The notes beneath the pieces are model-generated. The model saw nothing but the letters and a program-made list of their open reading frames with translations. It was not told the origin of the DNA and did no database searches. From contig CBHYLN010000213.1 in the NCBI GenBank assembly GCA_966128725.1, positions 1 to 6,699 of the forward strand: DNA of 6,699 nt, in the 5' to 3' direction. This DNA comes from JAFDZV01 sp966128725. GTDB lineage: Bacteria > Bacteroidota > Ignavibacteria > OLB7. The position numbers and the translations under genes were made by a program. Below, in pieces: positions 1-5,935 of the stretch; the first letter of the stretch is position 1; every line of letters starts with the position of its first letter.

Positions 1-63
1 TAATTCTCAATTCATAATTCGTCTTTCGTACTTCGTAATTCTCAATTCATAATTCTCAATTCA
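1..63. repeat. Degenerate heptanucleotide tandem repeat (nine units, consensus YAATTCN)
   Basis: The first 63 bases divide exactly into nine 7-base units. Seven of them read YAATTCN; units 4 and 5 (22-28 and 29-35) diverge to TCTTTCG and TACTTCG. A 20-base stretch at 1-20 recurs identically at 36-55. The array is far more AT-rich than the rest of the window and may continue beyond the left edge. It ends 23 bases before the kinase start, so it occupies the place where that gene's promoter should be. Heptameric short tandem repeats are known from cyanobacteria and some other phyla. Its function here is unknown: it may be a promoter-proximal variable tract or a neutral dispersed repeat. Confidence 0.85.
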
Positions 64-86
64 CCATATCCGTAACCGGTACTGCC

Positions 87-1955
87 GTGTTTACCACGCT
101 TCGATCGAAGATTCTGGCCGGCTTTGCCGCGGTGATCGCAATCAACGTGGCGTTCAGCCTGTGGGCGATTGTGCAGTTCTCCGATGTGGGCGAGCAGGCC
201 ACCGAGGCGATCGCGGCCAACTACGAGCTTACGGTAAACGTGGCCCAGCTTGGGGCGGTGATCGAGGATCAGCTTACCATGCTGGACGGCCTGGTGCATT
301 CGGTGGCGCCCGATCCAACAATCGTGAAGTTCGAGGCGCGCACCACCGATTTCCGATTCGTGCTGGCGCGTGTGGCGGGCAATAATGGCATTGCCGACCG
401 GCGCGCGGTAATCGACACGATACGCGGCGAATACGAGCGTTTCCTAGCCACCGCCGCGGAGTACCGCAACATCGTTGTTGGGCGGCAGCGCGGCGATGCG
501 CGCGAGATGTTGTTCCGTACGGTGTTCCCGGCCGCGGCCGGCGTGCGCCAGCGTTGCTACAGCCTGTTGTTTCAGAATCAGGAACAGATCCACGACATTC
601 GCCAGCAACTGCGCGGCGAGCTTCGGCAGTCGCTGTACGTTGTTGCGATCGCCACGGTGGTGAGCACGCTGCTGGGCATCGTTGGCGCCGGGTTCTACGC
701 CAACTGGGCCATCCGACCCATCCAGCGCCTTACGCAGGCGGTGAAGAACCTTACCGGCGGAAGGCTGGGCGAGCAGATCCTGATTACCACCGCCGACGAG
801 TTGGGCGATCTCTCCTTCGAGTTCAACCGGATGATCGAGCGCCTTGGCATGTACGAGGCGATGAACATCGAGCAGTTGCTGCTGGAGAAGCGCAAGGTGG
901 AGACGATCGTGCAATCGATCGGCACGCCGATTATCGTGGTGGATGCCGGCATGCGGTTGCTACTGATCAACAACGCGGCGATGACGTTGTTCCGGCTGTT
1001 GCCGCAGAAGAACTACGAGGGGCGCCCGCTTGCCGAGGCGCTGGACGATGTTGGTGTTGTGAAGGCGCTTGAGCAGGCGCTGCATGCCGGGCCGGCGCTG
1101 GACGCCGGTTCGCCGTACGTGTATCTGGTGCGCGAGGAGGGGGCCGAGCGGTATTACTCGGTGAGCGCGCTGCCGCTGGAAACCTCGTCGGCGGTGAGCG
1201 GCGCGGTGGCCGTGTTTACCGATATCACGCACTTCAAGGAGCTGGACCGCCTGAAGTCCGACTTCCTGGCCAAGGTATCACACGAGTTCCGGACTCCGCT
1301 TTCGTCGATCATCATGAGCATCGACATCCTTCGCGAAGCCATCGTTGGCCCGATCAACGAATCGCAGTTGGATTTGCTGAACTCCAGCAAGGAGGACTGC
1401 CTGCGCCTGTGGAAGTTGATCACCGACCTGCTGGAGCTCTCGCGCATCGAGGCGCGCACGCGGCACCGTGCGATTGTGGCGATCGAGCTGCCGGCGCTGG
1501 TGGATTCCGTGCTGCGTCCGCATCGATTGCCCGCGCGCGAGAAGGGCGTTGCGCTTGTCGAGAAAATTGCGCCGGGCGTGCCCGCCATCTGGGGCGAGCT
1601 GGAGGAGCTGCGCTGGTTGTTCAACAATCTGGTGAGCAATGCGTTGCGGCATACCGAAGCCGGCGGCACGATCACCGTTTCGGCCGCCGTTGAAGCCGGT
1701 TGGCTTGTGGTGTCGGTTGAGGACACCGGCCACGGCATCCCGCTGGACAGCCTGCATCGCATATTCGACAAGTTCCATCAGGTGAGCGCGCCGGCGATGC
1801 CGTCGCCCGGCAGCGTGGGGCTTGGGCTGGCGATTGCCCGCGATGTGGTGGAAGGCTACGGCGGCCGTATCAGCGTTACCAGCGAGCTGCACAAGGGCTC
1901 GTGTTTTACCGTGCGAATCCCGTTGGAACATCTGGCCGCCCCGAACGGCGCGTAG
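87..1955 (+). CDS. Membrane sensor histidine kinase, HAMP-PAS-HisKA-HATPase (KinB-like architecture)
   Basis: 622-residue inner-membrane kinase expected to autophosphorylate on a histidine and pass the phosphate to the response regulator encoded next. A first transmembrane segment at about 8-30 and a second at about 183-204 bracket an extracytoplasmic sensor region (31-182) that looks mainly helical. HAMP follows at about 205-258 and PAS at about 265-383. The HisKA H-box is SHEFRTP with phospho-acceptor His399; Thr403 sits where HisKA kinases carry the phosphatase residue. The ATPase domain shows the N box (LFNNLVSNALRHT, Asn514/Asn518), G1 (EDTGHGI, Asp546), F box (IFDKFHQ) and G2 (GLGLAIA). 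All catalytic motifs are intact. The start is GTG at 87: it gives a normal basic residue-TM N-terminus, and the frame is closed by a stop at 36-38. No clear Shine-Dalgarno precedes it. The ligand cannot be told from sequence; the KinB comparison rests on domain order and on the partner gene. Confidence 0.95.
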   Translation: MFTTLRSKILAGFAAVIAINVAFSLWAIVQFSDVGEQATEAIAANYELTVNVAQLGAVIEDQLTMLDGLVHSVAPDPTIVKFEARTTDFRFVLARVAGNNGIADRRAVIDTIRGEYERFLATAAEYRNIVVGRQRGDAREMLFRTVFPAAAGVRQRCYSLLFQNQEQIHDIRQQLRGELRQSLYVVAIATVVSTLLGIVGAGFYANWAIRPIQRLTQAVKNLTGGRLGEQILITTADELGDLSFEFNRMIERLGMYEAMNIEQLLLEKRKVETIVQSIGTPIIVVDAGMRLLLINNAAMTLFRLLPQKNYEGRPLAEALDDVGVVKALEQALHAGPALDAGSPYVYLVREEGAERYYSVSALPLETSSAVSGAVAVFTDITHFKELDRLKSDFLAKVSHEFRTPLSSIIMSIDILREAIVGPINESQLDLLNSSKEDCLRLWKLITDLLELSRIEARTRHRAIVAIELPALVDSVLRPHRLPAREKGVALVEKIAPGVPAIWGELEELRWLFNNLVSNALRHTEAGGTITVSAAVEAGWLVVSVEDTGHGIPLDSLHRIFDKFHQVSAPAMPSPGSVGLGLAIARDVVEGYGGRISVTSELHKGSCFTVRIPLEHLAAPNGA

Positions 1956-1971
1956 CCTGCCCATACAGGCT
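1954..1971 (+). other. Perfect 6-bp hairpin overlapping the kinase stop codon
   Basis: AGCCTG (1954-1959) and CAGGCT (1966-1971) form a perfect stem with a 6-base loop, starting inside the TAG stop of the kinase gene and lying in the 41-bp gap before the regulator gene. No T tract follows, so it is unlikely to be an intrinsic terminator. It could tune mRNA stability or translation of the second gene, or be chance. Confidence 0.35.
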
Positions 1972-1996
1972 GTGGAATGGATACCGTGTAATACCC

Positions 1997-3325
1997 ATGA
2001 ACGTTCTTCTGGTTGACGACGAACCGAACGTGCTGAAGACGCTGACGATCTGTCTGGTGTCGATGCAGCTTGACGTTACCGCATGCAAGAGCCCGAACGA
2101 GGCGCTGGACGTGCTGCGCGAGCGGAGCGATTTCGATATCGCGTTCCTTGACCTGAAGATGTACCCGATCGACGGCATCGAGCTGATGCGGCGCATTCAT
2201 GAGATCGATCCGGGAATTACGGTGGTGATCATCACCGCGCATGGAACCGTGGACACGGCCGTGGAGGCCATCAAGAAGGGCGCGTACGACTATCTGCAGA
2301 AGCCGTTCGACCTGGAACAACTGCGCCGGTTCATCGAGAAGACACTGCGCTACCACGAGCTGAAGAGCGAAAACGGGCGGCTGCGTTCGCAACTGGAACG
2401 TCTGCAGGGCGGCGATGCCGAGATCATCACGCGCAACCAGGCCGTGCAGGAGTTGATTGCCCTGGCCGAGCGTGTGGCCGACACGCCGCTATCGGTGTTG
2501 GTTGAGGGCGAAAGCGGTACCGGCAAGGAGCTGTTTGCCTCGCTTATCCATCGGCGCAGCTCGCGCGCACGGCATCAGCTTGTGCGCGTCAACTGCGCGG
2601 CGCTTCCGGAGAATCTGCTGGAGTCCGAATTGTTCGGGCATGCGAAGGGCGCCTTCACCGGCGCGCACAAGGATCGCCTGGGCCGCTTCGAGCTGGCCGA
2701 CAAGGGCACGATTTTTCTGGATGAGGTTGGCGAACTGCCGCTGCAACTACAGTCCAAGCTGCTTCGTGTGCTGCAAAGCCACGAGTTCGAGCGCCTTGGC
2801 GAAAGCACGACACGCCGTGTGGATGTGCGCGTGATCGCCGCCACCAACCGCGACCTGGTTGCCGAGATCGCTGCCGGGCGTTTCCGTGAGGACCTGTATT
2901 ACCGGCTGAACGCGGTGCGCATCAAGATCCCGCCGCTGCGCGAACGCCCGGAGGATATCGCATTGCTGGCCCAGCACTTTATCGATAAATATGTCCCCGC
3001 CGACCGCAAGGGCCTGCGTATGTCGGTTGAGGCGTTGGCCGCGATCAGCGGGTATCCGTGGAAGGGCAATGTGCGCGAACTGGAGAACGCGATATCGCGT
3101 GCGGTGTTCCTGGCGCGCGGAGCGGAGATCATGGTAGGCGACCTTCCCGACGAGTTCAAAGGCCTTGCAGGCAGCGCGGCGCAGTCGTCGTTGACGCTCG
3201 AGGCAATGGAACGCGACCACATCGCCCGTGTGATCGCCGAATCCCGGAGCTTCGAGGAGGCCGCACGCAAGTTGGATATCGATGCCGCCACGCTGTGGCG
3301 CAAGCGCCGCAAGTACAACCTGTAG
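1997..3325 (+). CDS. Sigma-54-dependent response regulator, NtrC family (receiver-AAA+-Fis HTH; AlgB-like)
   Basis: 442-residue transcription activator. The receiver (1-120) has acidic pocket Asp7/Asp8, phospho-acceptor Asp52, Thr80 and Lys102 (QKPF). The central AAA+ domain has Walker A GESGTGKE (171-178), the sigma-54 contact loop GAFTGA (218-223), Walker B IFLDE (239-243), the ATNRDL sensor region and the FREDLYYRL arginine-finger region. A C-terminal Fis-type helix-turn-helix (about 401-441) ends in LWRKRRKYNL. Every residue needed for ATP-driven open-complex formation at sigma-54 promoters is present. ATG at 1997 is chosen because it gives the standard MNVLLVDDEP receiver start; a GTG 96 bases upstream would overlap the kinase gene and add residues unlike any receiver. 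Only a weak GGAATGG precedes it, 16 bases away. It is almost certainly co-transcribed with the kinase and phosphorylated by it. The target promoters are not known. Confidence 0.95.
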   Translation: MNVLLVDDEPNVLKTLTICLVSMQLDVTACKSPNEALDVLRERSDFDIAFLDLKMYPIDGIELMRRIHEIDPGITVVIITAHGTVDTAVEAIKKGAYDYLQKPFDLEQLRRFIEKTLRYHELKSENGRLRSQLERLQGGDAEIITRNQAVQELIALAERVADTPLSVLVEGESGTGKELFASLIHRRSSRARHQLVRVNCAALPENLLESELFGHAKGAFTGAHKDRLGRFELADKGTIFLDEVGELPLQLQSKLLRVLQSHEFERLGESTTRRVDVRVIAATNRDLVAEIAAGRFREDLYYRLNAVRIKIPPLRERPEDIALLAQHFIDKYVPADRKGLRMSVEALAAISGYPWKGNVRELENAISRAVFLARGAEIMVGDLPDEFKGLAGSAAQSSLTLEAMERDHIARVIAESRSFEEAARKLDIDAATLWRKRRKYNL

Positions 3326-3331
3326 GCACTG

Positions 3332-3348
3332 CTGGCGGCGTGGTTGCG
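3332..3348 (+). promoter_or_regulatory. Candidate sigma-54 (-24/-12) promoter element after the regulator gene
   Basis: The sequence CTGGCGGCGTGGTTGCG carries TGGC and TTGC with exactly 7 bases between them, so GG and GC are separated by 10 bases as sigma-54 requires. The A, C and G positions after TGGC and the final W do not match the consensus. It would start plus-strand transcription near 3359. It overlaps the left arm of the hairpin at 3334-3366, so the match may be incidental in GC-rich DNA. The interest comes from its place directly after a sigma-54 activator gene. Confidence 0.25.
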
Positions 3349-3366
3349 TTCCGCGCCACTGCCGCC
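3334..3366 (+). terminator. GC-rich hairpin just after the regulator gene, possible terminator without a T tract
   Basis: GGCGGCGTGG (3334-3343) pairs with CCAC (3356-3359) and GCCGCC (3361-3366), with one bulged T at 3360 and a 12-base loop. It begins 8 bases after the regulator stop codon. The placement and stability suit a transcript end or a 3'-protective stem, but no T run follows, so classical intrinsic termination is not assured. Confidence 0.4.
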
Positions 3367-3458
3367 GCGTGTGCCGTTGAGCTGGGGATAGGCGCCGGTG
3401 CGTGTTTGCGGGGGAGAGATGGGTGTGTCCGTGCCTGTTACCGAAGGGGGGGGAGCGC

Positions 3459-3572
3459 CTACCGCATCACATACACCAGCATATACCAGGCTACCGCCGT
3501 CGCCAGCAAAATGGCGCCCACCACTGCCGCCGATTCGATTCTGGGTCGCATGCCCTGCATCACGATGTTCAT
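3459..3572 (-). CDS. Putative 37-residue single-pass membrane miniprotein
   Basis: Small minus-strand reading frame, ATG at 3572-3570 and TAG at 3461-3459. The product starts MNIVMQGMRPRIES and continues into an uninterrupted hydrophobic segment (about residues 15-35, with VVGAILLATAVAW) before a terminal Arg. This gives one transmembrane helix behind a short basic N-terminus. AGGA (complement of 3583-3586) lies 10 bases before the ATG, a better ribosome site than that of either long gene to its left. Third codon positions are mostly G or C, as in the neighbouring genes, which favours real coding. It is antisense to the flanking genes and needs its own promoter. I do not recognise the family. 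Comparable proteins include accessory subunits of membrane complexes, but nothing here identifies a partner. A chance frame is the main alternative. Confidence 0.45.
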   Translation of the reverse strand: MNIVMQGMRPRIESAAVVGAILLATAVAWYMLVYVMR

Positions 3573-3647
3573 GGAATAAGGTTCCTGCCGTTGAGGCGGC
3601 GGCCGAGTTCGCGTTATTTTGAGCGCACAACACCGTATGCCGCGCTC

Positions 3648-3658
3648 TGTTCTGAACA
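3648..3658. promoter_or_regulatory. Perfect palindrome TGTTC-T-GAACA, possible operator
   Basis: An 11-base perfect dyad about 75 bases upstream of the minus-strand miniprotein start. A second dyad lies beside it: GAGCGC (3621-3626) and GCGCTC (3642-3647), separated by 15 bases. Positions and symmetry suit binding by a dimeric regulator of the miniprotein or of a plus-strand RNA. No known operator is matched with assurance. Confidence 0.25.
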
Positions 3659-3761
3659 CCACATCACGCCACCAAGTTCATCACGATCGCCATCAGCAAA
3701 AAATATCGTACGAACGCATCTCGCTGCCAATGCGGGCTAGGATTCCAATGTCGCGCATACT

Positions 3762-3767
3762 TATATT
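3762..3767 (+). promoter_or_regulatory. Possible -10 element (TATATT) for the structured RNA
   Basis: TATATT matches five of the six bases of the -10 consensus and lies in the most AT-rich part of this gap, upstream of hairpins B-D. No good -35 box is seen 16-19 bases upstream. If used, transcription would begin near 3774 and give an RNA of roughly 150 bases to the terminator. Confidence 0.2.
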
Positions 3768-3927
3768 CGGATTCAGTCCAAATAGAGATATCCCGACGGA
3801 CGACGACATACAGAATGCCGACCATCGATGCCCGGTCGGCAAGGGGCAATCGGCAACGATTGTCCCGAACTTCGAGCGCCCGCTCCGGGTGAAGGGGGAA
3901 TGGAGGGGCGCTCGATTTTTTTTTTTT
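3764..3927 (+). ncRNA. Candidate structured non-coding RNA or attenuator leader ending in an intrinsic terminator
   Basis: Four hairpins follow in order on the plus strand. A: TATT-c-GGA (3764-3771) with TCC-a-AATA (3777-3784), 5-base loop. B: TGCCGACC (3816-3823) with GGTCGGCA (3834-3841), 8 bp, 10-base loop. C: GGGGCAATCG (3843-3852) with CGATTGTCCC (3857-3866), ten pairs including one G-U, closed by the GNRA tetraloop GCAA. D: the terminator. B, C and D are only 1 and 5 bases apart. The tetraloop, the G-U pair and the T run all give RNA sense to the plus strand. No plausible plus-strand protein fits here. The sequence does not look like tmRNA, SRP RNA, 6S RNA, RNase P RNA or any riboswitch whose core I know. 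The 5' end is unknown: it could be near 3774, or as far up as 3359 if the sigma-54-like site is real. The RNA could be a free small RNA, the 3'UTR of the regulator transcript, or a leader of the SulP gene. Confidence 0.55.
3872..3927 (+). terminator. Strong intrinsic (rho-independent) terminator
   Basis: TCGAGCGCCC (3872-3881) pairs perfectly with GGGCGCTCGA (3906-3915). The stem continues past a bulged G as CTCC (3883-3886) with GGAG (3902-3905), leaving a purine-rich loop. Twelve consecutive T (3916-3927) follow the stem at once. On the minus strand the tract is A-rich and upstream of the stem, so it acts on plus-strand transcripts only. It ends whatever RNA is made upstream, or attenuates read-through into the SulP gene 235 bases on. 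Confidence 0.9.
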
Positions 3928-4162
3928 CGCGCTGGACCGCACGTGCGCAAATCCGCTGCGCTGGCAACGGACCTTTGATACGTATGTGTCATCATGTGCG
4001 GCGCTCGCGGCGCGTTGGCAAGTGTGGTAATTTTGTGCCGCGCTGTGCGATGCCGCCGTAGGTGCTCTTCGTGCCGGAGCCGAGTTTCGTGTGCCTGGCC
4101 ACCGATCGAGCCGATGCGGTACGGCTCTTTCTCCATGTCAGCACGGCGCAGGGCAATAACCG
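3928..4162 (+). other. Non-coding leader between the terminator and the SulP gene, with several dyads
   Basis: No convincing gene on either strand. It holds a perfect 10-base palindrome CGCACGTGCG (3938-3947). Next is a small hairpin, TCCG-c-TGC (3952-3959) with GCA-a-CGGA (3964-3971). GGCA (4017-4020) and TGCC (4036-4039), extended by GCGC arms, flank an AT-rich patch. That patch (TGGTAATTT, 4025-4033) could contain an extended -10, but no promoter is convincing. AGGG at 4150-4153 is the likely ribosome site for the transporter. Confidence 0.5.
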
Positions 4163-5851
4163 ATGCTGAAACCGAAGCTCCTGACAACGCTCCGCGGCTA
4201 CACCCGCCACCAATTCCTCACCGATCTCACTGCCGGCACCATCGTTGGCATTGTTGCATTGCCGCTGGCAATCGCCTTTGCCATTGCCTCGGGCGTCTCC
4301 CCGGACAAGGGCCTGGTTACCGCCGTTGTAGCCGGATTCCTGATCTCGGCGCTGGGCGGCAGTCGCGTGCAGATAGGCGGCCCCACCGGCGCGTTCATCG
4401 TGATTGTGTACGGCATCGTGCAGCAGCACGGTGTTGCGGGCCTTACCATCGCAACCATCATGGCCGGCATCATGCTGATCGTGATGGGCATTGCGCGGCT
4501 GGGTTCGGTTATCAAGTTCATACCGCACCCGCTGATCGTGGGGTTCACCAGCGCTATCGCCGTGATCATCTTCTCCTCACAGGTGAAGGATTTTCTTGGC
4601 CTGACCATGGGAAGTGTTCCCTCGGACTTCGTGGAGAAGTGGGGTGCGTATTCCGCCGCCATAACGTCGATCAATCCGTACGCCGTGGCGGTTGCCGTTG
4701 GCGCGCTGGTGTTGATGATCGTATGGCCACGAATTGCCGGCCGAACGATTCCGGGCTCGTTGGTTGCCCTGATCCTTACCACGGCGGTGGTGCAGATATT
4801 CGCGCTTCCGGTGGAGACCATCGGAAGCCGGTTCGGCGCTATCCCTGCATCGTTGCCTGCGCCATCGTTCCCGGCGATCTCCTTCGAGACCGTGCGCGGC
4901 CTGATTGGGCCGGCCACCACAATCGCCATACTGGCGGCGATCGAATCGCTGCTGAGCGCTGTTGTTGCCGACGGCATGATCGGCGGGCGGCATCGCTCGA
5001 ACATGGAGCTGATTGCCCAGGGCGCGGCCAACATCGGATCAGCGATCTTCGGCGGAATCCCCGCCACCGGCGCAATAGCGCGCACGGCGACAAACGTGCG
5101 CAACGGCGGGCGCACGCCGGTTGCGGGCATGGTGCATGCGGTAGTGCTGCTGCTGATCATGCTGTTCTTCGGTAGCTGGGCGGCGCTGATACCGTTGCCG
5201 ACGCTTGCGGCCGTGTTGGTGATCGTGGCCTACAACATGAGCGAGTGGCGCTCGTTCAAGGCGGTGTTCCGCGATCCCGCTTCGGATGTTGCGGTGATGC
5301 TGACAACGTTCGGGCTTACGGTGTTTTTCGATCTCACCATCGCCATCGAAATCGGCATGCTGCTGGCGGTGCTGCTGTTCATGCGCCGGATGGCGACGGT
5401 AACCAATGTTGGCGTGGTAACGCGCGAGCTGAGCGATGAGGACGTTGCCGACGACGACGATCATATCTCACGGATGGATGTGCCGGAGGGCGTGCATGTG
5501 TTCGAGGTGAACGGGCCGTTTTTCTTTGGCGCGGCGTACAAGTTCGAGGAGGCGATGGACGTGCTGCAGAAGCCGCCGCGCGTGCGCATCATCCGCATGC
5601 GCAACGTGCCGGCTATCGACTCCACCGGCCTGCACATGCTGGCGCAGATCGCCGAGCGGTCACGGCGCCAGGGCGTGACGTTCATCGTTGCCGGCATCCA
5701 TCGCCAGCCGTTGGTTGCGTTGGAGCAATCCGGGCTCGACAGCGTGATCGGCGCCGAGAATATCGTGGGCACGATCGAGGAAGCGCTGCAACGCGCGCGC
5801 ACGTTGCTTGCCGCGCCCGATGCGGGGCCGCCGAAGCCGACGGTTGGGTAA
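4163..5851 (+). CDS. SulP family anion transporter with C-terminal STAS domain
   Basis: 562-residue inner-membrane permease of the SulP/SLC26 family, which moves sulfate, bicarbonate, dicarboxylates or other anions, often with Na+ or H+. The substrate cannot be read from this sequence. The transmembrane core (about 18-410) shows the family N-terminal block DLTAGTIVGIVALPLAIAFA (21-40), GGPTGAF (72-78), ESLLSAVVADGM (261-272) and IPATGAIARTATNVRNGGRTP (299-319). A very acidic linker (422-434, with SDEDVADDDD) leads to the STAS domain (about 440-548), which has IDSTGLHML (485-493) with Ser487 at the position phosphorylated in SpoIIAA-type STAS proteins. The tail is proline-rich. Length is normal for the bacterial family. 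ATG at 4163 fits the family start and has AGGG nine bases upstream. It lies alone on the plus strand, downstream of a terminator, and converges on murI. Family call certain; gene name not assignable. Confidence 0.95.
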   Translation: MLKPKLLTTLRGYTRHQFLTDLTAGTIVGIVALPLAIAFAIASGVSPDKGLVTAVVAGFLISALGGSRVQIGGPTGAFIVIVYGIVQQHGVAGLTIATIMAGIMLIVMGIARLGSVIKFIPHPLIVGFTSAIAVIIFSSQVKDFLGLTMGSVPSDFVEKWGAYSAAITSINPYAVAVAVGALVLMIVWPRIAGRTIPGSLVALILTTAVVQIFALPVETIGSRFGAIPASLPAPSFPAISFETVRGLIGPATTIAILAAIESLLSAVVADGMIGGRHRSNMELIAQGAANIGSAIFGGIPATGAIARTATNVRNGGRTPVAGMVHAVVLLLIMLFFGSWAALIPLPTLAAVLVIVAYNMSEWRSFKAVFRDPASDVAVMLTTFGLTVFFDLTIAIEIGMLLAVLLFMRRMATVTNVGVVTRELSDEDVADDDDHISRMDVPEGVHVFEVNGPFFFGAAYKFEEAMDVLQKPPRVRIIRMRNVPAIDSTGLHMLAQIAERSRRQGVTFIVAGIHRQPLVALEQSGLDSVIGAENIVGTIEEALQRARTLLAAPDAGPPKPTVG

Positions 5852-5935
5852 AATATTGCGATGGATGCAGGGGGTGGCAGGCCCTGAAGGGGGCGTGGCC
5901 CGGGTTTGCGCGCCGAAGCGTGCGTGCCGCTCCGA

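Noticed and set aside
1..63. CRISPR array
   Set aside because: Units are 7 bases and contiguous, with no spacers.
1901..1996. Extended N-terminus for the response regulator from GTG at 1901
   Set aside because: The extra 32 residues read the kinase gene's end in another frame, and ATG at 1997 gives the standard receiver start.
3410..3453. G-quadruplex from G5, G3 and G8 runs
   Set aside because: Only three runs, with a 22-base gap between the last two; no canonical four-run arrangement.
3619..3978. 119-codon plus-strand open frame across the structured RNA
   Set aside because: It runs through the terminator stem and T12 tract (encoding a Phe run), has no family-like sequence and no ribosome site.
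4198..5160. 320-codon minus-strand open frame
   Set aside because: Antisense shadow of the SulP gene; GC-rich codon structure keeps the opposite frame open.
3994..5175. 393-codon plus-strand open frame
   Set aside because: It overlaps the SulP gene in another frame, and its Arg/Cys/His-rich product looks like no protein family.
5908..5923. Bidirectional terminator between the SulP gene and murI
   Set aside because: Short stem with a G-U (plus) or A-C (minus) pair and no T tract on either side.
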